The position numbers and the translations under genes are program-made. A DNA stretch of 64,000 bases, from positions 209,742-273,741 of the forward strand of contig JABZFP010000041.1 of the NCBI GenBank assembly GCA_014237395.1, in the 5' to 3' direction. This document shows, piece after piece, positions 61,683-64,000 of the stretch. Within the stretch, counting starts at the first letter, position 1. The number at the start of each line of letters is the position of its first letter. This stretch comes from Desulfobacteraceae bacterium (GTDB lineage Bacteria > Desulfobacterota > Desulfobacteria > Desulfobacterales > UBA5852). Below the pieces are notes generated by a model. It was not told the DNA's origin, did not search any database, and saw only the letters and a program-made list of their open reading frames with translations.

Positions 61683-62090
61683 TTAGGCGATCGACAGACC
61701 GTGGGATTGGGCCCAGTCCGGGTAAGCGGCATAAGCGGGTTTGAGCAGCGGCAGAAGCTTGAGCACCTTGGGCATGGGCCCCTTGGCCTTGATGAGCCCC
61801 TTGGCCAGGGCGATGGGCATGGAGATTTGCTGCAGCCAGAACTTGTGGCAGGTATCGCCGCTGAGGGTCATTTCGATGGTGGGTTTGATATCCTGCTTGC
61901 CCCAGGCAACGACGCCGGTGGTTCCATCGCCGGGTGTCACCCAGAGCTCGGCACTCGGCTCCGAGATATTGAACTTGATGATGATATCGGCTTTGATGAA
62001 TTTTACGGCGAAGTCGGGGTCGCTCAGAAGATTCTGAAACAATCCTCCCAGTACTTCCTGCATCTTTTCCACGTTTTCGAAAACCGGCAT
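61683..62090 (-). CDS. SCP2 sterol-binding domain protein
   Basis: A 135-residue stand-alone SCP2 (sterol carrier protein 2) domain: KPTIEMTLSGDTCHKFWLQQ and ALAKGLIKAKGPMPKVLKLLP are typical. Such domains bind lipids or fatty acyl-CoA. It lies 13 bp after the TetR gene and in the same operon as an SCPx-type thiolase, so it likely presents acyl substrates to these enzymes. Confidence 0.9.
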   Translation of the reverse strand: MPVFENVEKMQEVLGGLFQNLLSDPDFAVKFIKADIIIKFNISEPSAELWVTPGDGTTGVVAWGKQDIKPTIEMTLSGDTCHKFWLQQISMPIALAKGLIKAKGPMPKVLKLLPLLKPAYAAYPDWAQSHGLSIA

Positions 62091-62103
62091 GGCATGCGCC
62101 TCC

Positions 62104-62721
62104 TTAAGTATGGGGTTGTGTCAGGTAGGGTTGCATCAGTCCCTTGATGGCCTGCTTGAAGGACGTTATGGCCCATTCGGTCGAATGGGATTCCGGATCG
62201 AGGTACCAGCGCGTCGCGATGCCCTGGTAGATGGCGGAAATGGTCCGAGCGGTGGCCTCGGGATCCAGTTTCATAAAAAGTCCCTTTGCCATCCCTTTCC
62301 GCAGGGCGCCTTCGAGCAGGGTGATCCAGTTGTTGATCCAGTCATGAAAAATGGTTCGATAGGTTTCATCGTGGGCCGCGATTGACATGACATCTAAAAC
62401 AATGGGGTAGCCGATGTTCAGATCGGGATCTTCCAGATCGTAAAGCCAGTCGAAGGAGAGCAGTTGATCCATCGGGTCGTCGATGGCGGTCATGGTTTCC
62501 TGGCTGCGCTGGAAAATACGGTCAAAAAATGCCGTGAAGGCCGCTCGGAAAAGGGTCTCTTTAGATTTGAAATAGTGGGCCAGGCCACCTTTGGAAAGCC
62601 CGGCGGCTTTGCAGATGTCGTCCATGGTGACGTTGGCATGGCCACTTGTGGCAATGGTATTCAGGGCGGCATCGAGGATTTGGGTCTTGCGAATGGCCTC
62701 AAGTTCAGGGATGGCAGCCAT
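62104..62721 (-). CDS. TetR-family transcriptional regulator
   Basis: A 205-residue repressor. The helix-turn-helix reads TMDDICKAAGLSKGGLAHYF with flanking KETLFRAAF, and the C-terminal domain resembles BetI/TetR_C_6. It is the first gene of a nine-gene minus-strand operon with gaps of 12-69 bp, and a perfect palindrome lies in its promoter. Autoregulation and control of the whole operon by an acyl-CoA or other intermediate is the likely arrangement. Confidence 0.9.
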   Translation of the reverse strand: MAAIPELEAIRKTQILDAALNTIATSGHANVTMDDICKAAGLSKGGLAHYFKSKETLFRAAFTAFFDRIFQRSQETMTAIDDPMDQLLSFDWLYDLEDPDLNIGYPIVLDVMSIAAHDETYRTIFHDWINNWITLLEGALRKGMAKGLFMKLDPEATARTISAIYQGIATRWYLDPESHSTEWAITSFKQAIKGLMQPYLTQPHT

Positions 62722-62776
62722 CGTTGGTAGGTCCTTTCTCCCTGTTATATGAGGAATTACCCTGTTTGCTGGGCAG

Positions 62777-62849
62777 ATACCGACCAGGTGTCCGGTTTGC
62801 CGACTGATCAGTCGGTATTGTTTGTATCGGCTCTATTCGTCCAGGTCAA
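62777..62849 (-). promoter_or_regulatory. Promoter and palindromic operator of the TetR-headed operon
   Basis: On the minus strand TTGACC (62844-62849) and TACAAA (62821-62826) are separated by 17 bases. Just downstream lies a perfect 16-bp palindrome, CCGACTGATCAGTCGG (62800-62815). An outer repeat ATACCGAC (62777-62784) with GTCGGTAT (62811-62818) suggests a second half site. This is a typical TetR operator position. The rest of the gap to 63162 holds no gene I can support. Confidence 0.75.
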
Positions 62850-63162
62850 CATAAAAAATTATTGTTCAATTCTGAAAATGAATACGATTCGGTTTGATGG
62901 GCGGTGGGTCGCGATAAAGCGCTGTGGAAGAACAGGATGCCATGGGAGAAAGAATCTGCAAAACAGGGGGGCAAGGGGTGGTTTAATAGGCCCTTGGTCC
63001 TAAAATGGTATCCGGCCGGGTGGTGGGCGCGAGGGCGAGGCCCATGGAAGGAGGAAGTGAATCAGTTGCGTCAGGACCGAGGGCTCTGGCCGGCAAGGGG
63101 CCGCGGATCGAAAGCGATTGGTATGTGCCGTATCCGCGTGGCCGCGGAAAGGCCTTCGCCGG

Positions 63163-64000
63163 CTACCAGACGCGGCAGAGAAGCCCTTTCAGGTAATGGC
63201 CTTCCGGAAAAGCGAGCGAGGTGGGGTGATCCGCCGCCTGCCCCATGCGCCCGATAATCTGGGCATCGCGTCCGGCATCCAGAGCGGCATCCGCCACGAT
63301 TTTTTGAAAGAGGGCCGGCTCCATCAGCCCCGAACAGGAAAAAGTGAAGAGGTAGCCTCCGGCGCGCAGCAGTTTGACGGCCAACAGGTTGATGTCTTTG
63401 TAGCCGCGGCAGGCGTGATCCAGCTGTTGTTTGGAATCGGCAAATTTGGGAGGGTCCAGGATGATGACATCAAACGCGCGGGCCGCGTCGCGAAAGGACC
63501 GCAACTGTTTGAAAACATCGGCCTGCAGGTAGTCCACCTGTTCCGAATCAAGGTTGTTGAGGGCCATGTTTTGCCGGGCCAGATCCAGGGCCGGGGCCGA
63601 AACATCGATGTTGGTCAATGTCCGAGCTCCGGCGGCCATCGCGGGCACGCCAAATCCTCCTGTATAGCAGAAACAGTTCAAGACATCGCTGTCGGTGGCA
63701 TAAGGGCTGACGAGGTGCCGGTTGTCGCGTTGATCAAGATAAAAACCGGTTTTGTGGCCATTGCGAACGTCGACCAGGAAACGGTAATCTCCTTCCCGGA
63801 TCGTAATCGTTTCCGGCGGCTCGTGCCCCGCCAGACAGCCGACGGTCCGGGGCAACCCTTCCTTGTCAAGGACCGGGCTGTCGGAACGCTCAAAAATACC
63901 TTCCGGCGCAACCAGCTCCTGCAACTGCTGGACAATGACATCTTTCCAGGTGTGAACACCGACGGTCAGGAATTGGCAAACCAGAAAGCGCTCGTATTGG
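63163..64000 (-). CDS. Class I SAM-dependent rRNA methyltransferase, RlmI-like (partial, N-terminus off the right edge)
   Basis: The frame is open from the window edge through to a stop at 63163, giving about 278 residues of the C-terminal part. FLVDVRNGHKTGFYLDQRDNR, NCFCYTGGFGVPAMAAGA and ILDPPKFADSKQQLDHACRGY are the RlmI/RlmK motifs; the DPPKF segment is the catalytic region of 23S rRNA cytosine-5 methyltransferases. The N-terminal PUA domain must lie to the right of position 64000. Confidence 0.9.
   Translation of the reverse strand, partial: QYERFLVCQFLTVGVHTWKDVIVQQLQELVAPEGIFERSDSPVLDKEGLPRTVGCLAGHEPPETITIREGDYRFLVDVRNGHKTGFYLDQRDNRHLVSPYATDSDVLNCFCYTGGFGVPAMAAGARTLTNIDVSAPALDLARQNMALNNLDSEQVDYLQADVFKQLRSFRDAARAFDVIILDPPKFADSKQQLDHACRGYKDINLLAVKLLRAGGYLFTFSCSGLMEPALFQKIVADAALDAGRDAQIIGRMGQAADHPTSLAFPEGHYLKGLLCRVW

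Noticed and set aside
62904..63257. Small plus-strand frame between the TetR promoter and the RlmI-like gene
   Set aside because: Its 3' part overlaps the RlmI-like gene antisense, the composition is arginine- and glycine-rich, and no family resemblance is seen.

Overview
The window looks like a chromosomal stretch of an anaerobic, Gram-negative deltaproteobacterium of the Desulfobacterota. A member of the Desulfosarcina/Desulfobacterium group is likely, by inference from gene content. Supporting signs are a ThiC-like gene of the anaerobic benzimidazole type under a cobalamin riboswitch, a hydrogenase-less Mrp/Mbh-type antiporter, several Liv-type amino-acid importers, and a CoA-linked acyl-degradation operon. 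I saw no mobile element, CRISPR array, rRNA or tRNA.

Layout. 1-5.3 kb (minus): a sensor kinase cut by the left edge, then radical SAM protein, RNase III, PHP phosphoesterase and DksA. 5.4-8.9 kb (plus): a DUF4126 membrane protein, then a cobalamin riboswitch with terminator controlling a ThiC paralogue (probable 5-hydroxybenzimidazole synthase, BzaF) and CobT, which together would make and activate the lower ligand of B12. 8.9-14.5 kb (minus): a complete oligopeptide ABC importer. 14.9-23.4 kb (plus): a Mrp/Mbh-like Na+/H+ antiporter cluster with three antiporter-type subunits, a 42-residue membrane protein and a terminal cyclic-nucleotide-binding protein. 23.8-28.4 kb: PanC, MetK and AhcY (plus) and NAD kinase (minus). 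28.5-33.7 kb (plus): a first Liv amino-acid importer behind a strong promoter overlapped by an inverted repeat. 33.8-36.2 kb (minus): nicotinate phosphoribosyltransferase and a nicotinamidase-like hydrolase (NAD salvage). 36.4 kb: a manganese exporter. 37.2-46.5 kb (minus): PutA, a second Liv importer and a GntR/FCD regulator. The same 17-bp palindrome lies in the putA promoter and at the regulator's own promoter, so this reads as one regulon for proline or related amino-acid uptake and catabolism.

46.6-54.3 kb holds assorted single genes: Mth938-like, DUF302, D-glutamate cyclase-like, ABM, deacetylase, acetoacetate-decarboxylase-like, MFS exporter, GNAT, a broken AraC-type regulator and a secreted hypothetical protein. 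54.3-62.8 kb (minus) is one tightly packed nine-gene operon headed by a TetR regulator with its own palindromic operator: SCP2 carrier, two different DUF2148 ferredoxin-domain proteins, acyl-CoA ligase, acyl-CoA dehydrogenase, SCPx-type thiolase and two SDR enzymes. No electron-transfer flavoprotein is present. The right edge cuts an RlmI-type methyltransferase.

All three ABC importers carry a strong RNA hairpin between the binding-protein gene and the first permease gene, a shared device expected to give excess binding protein.
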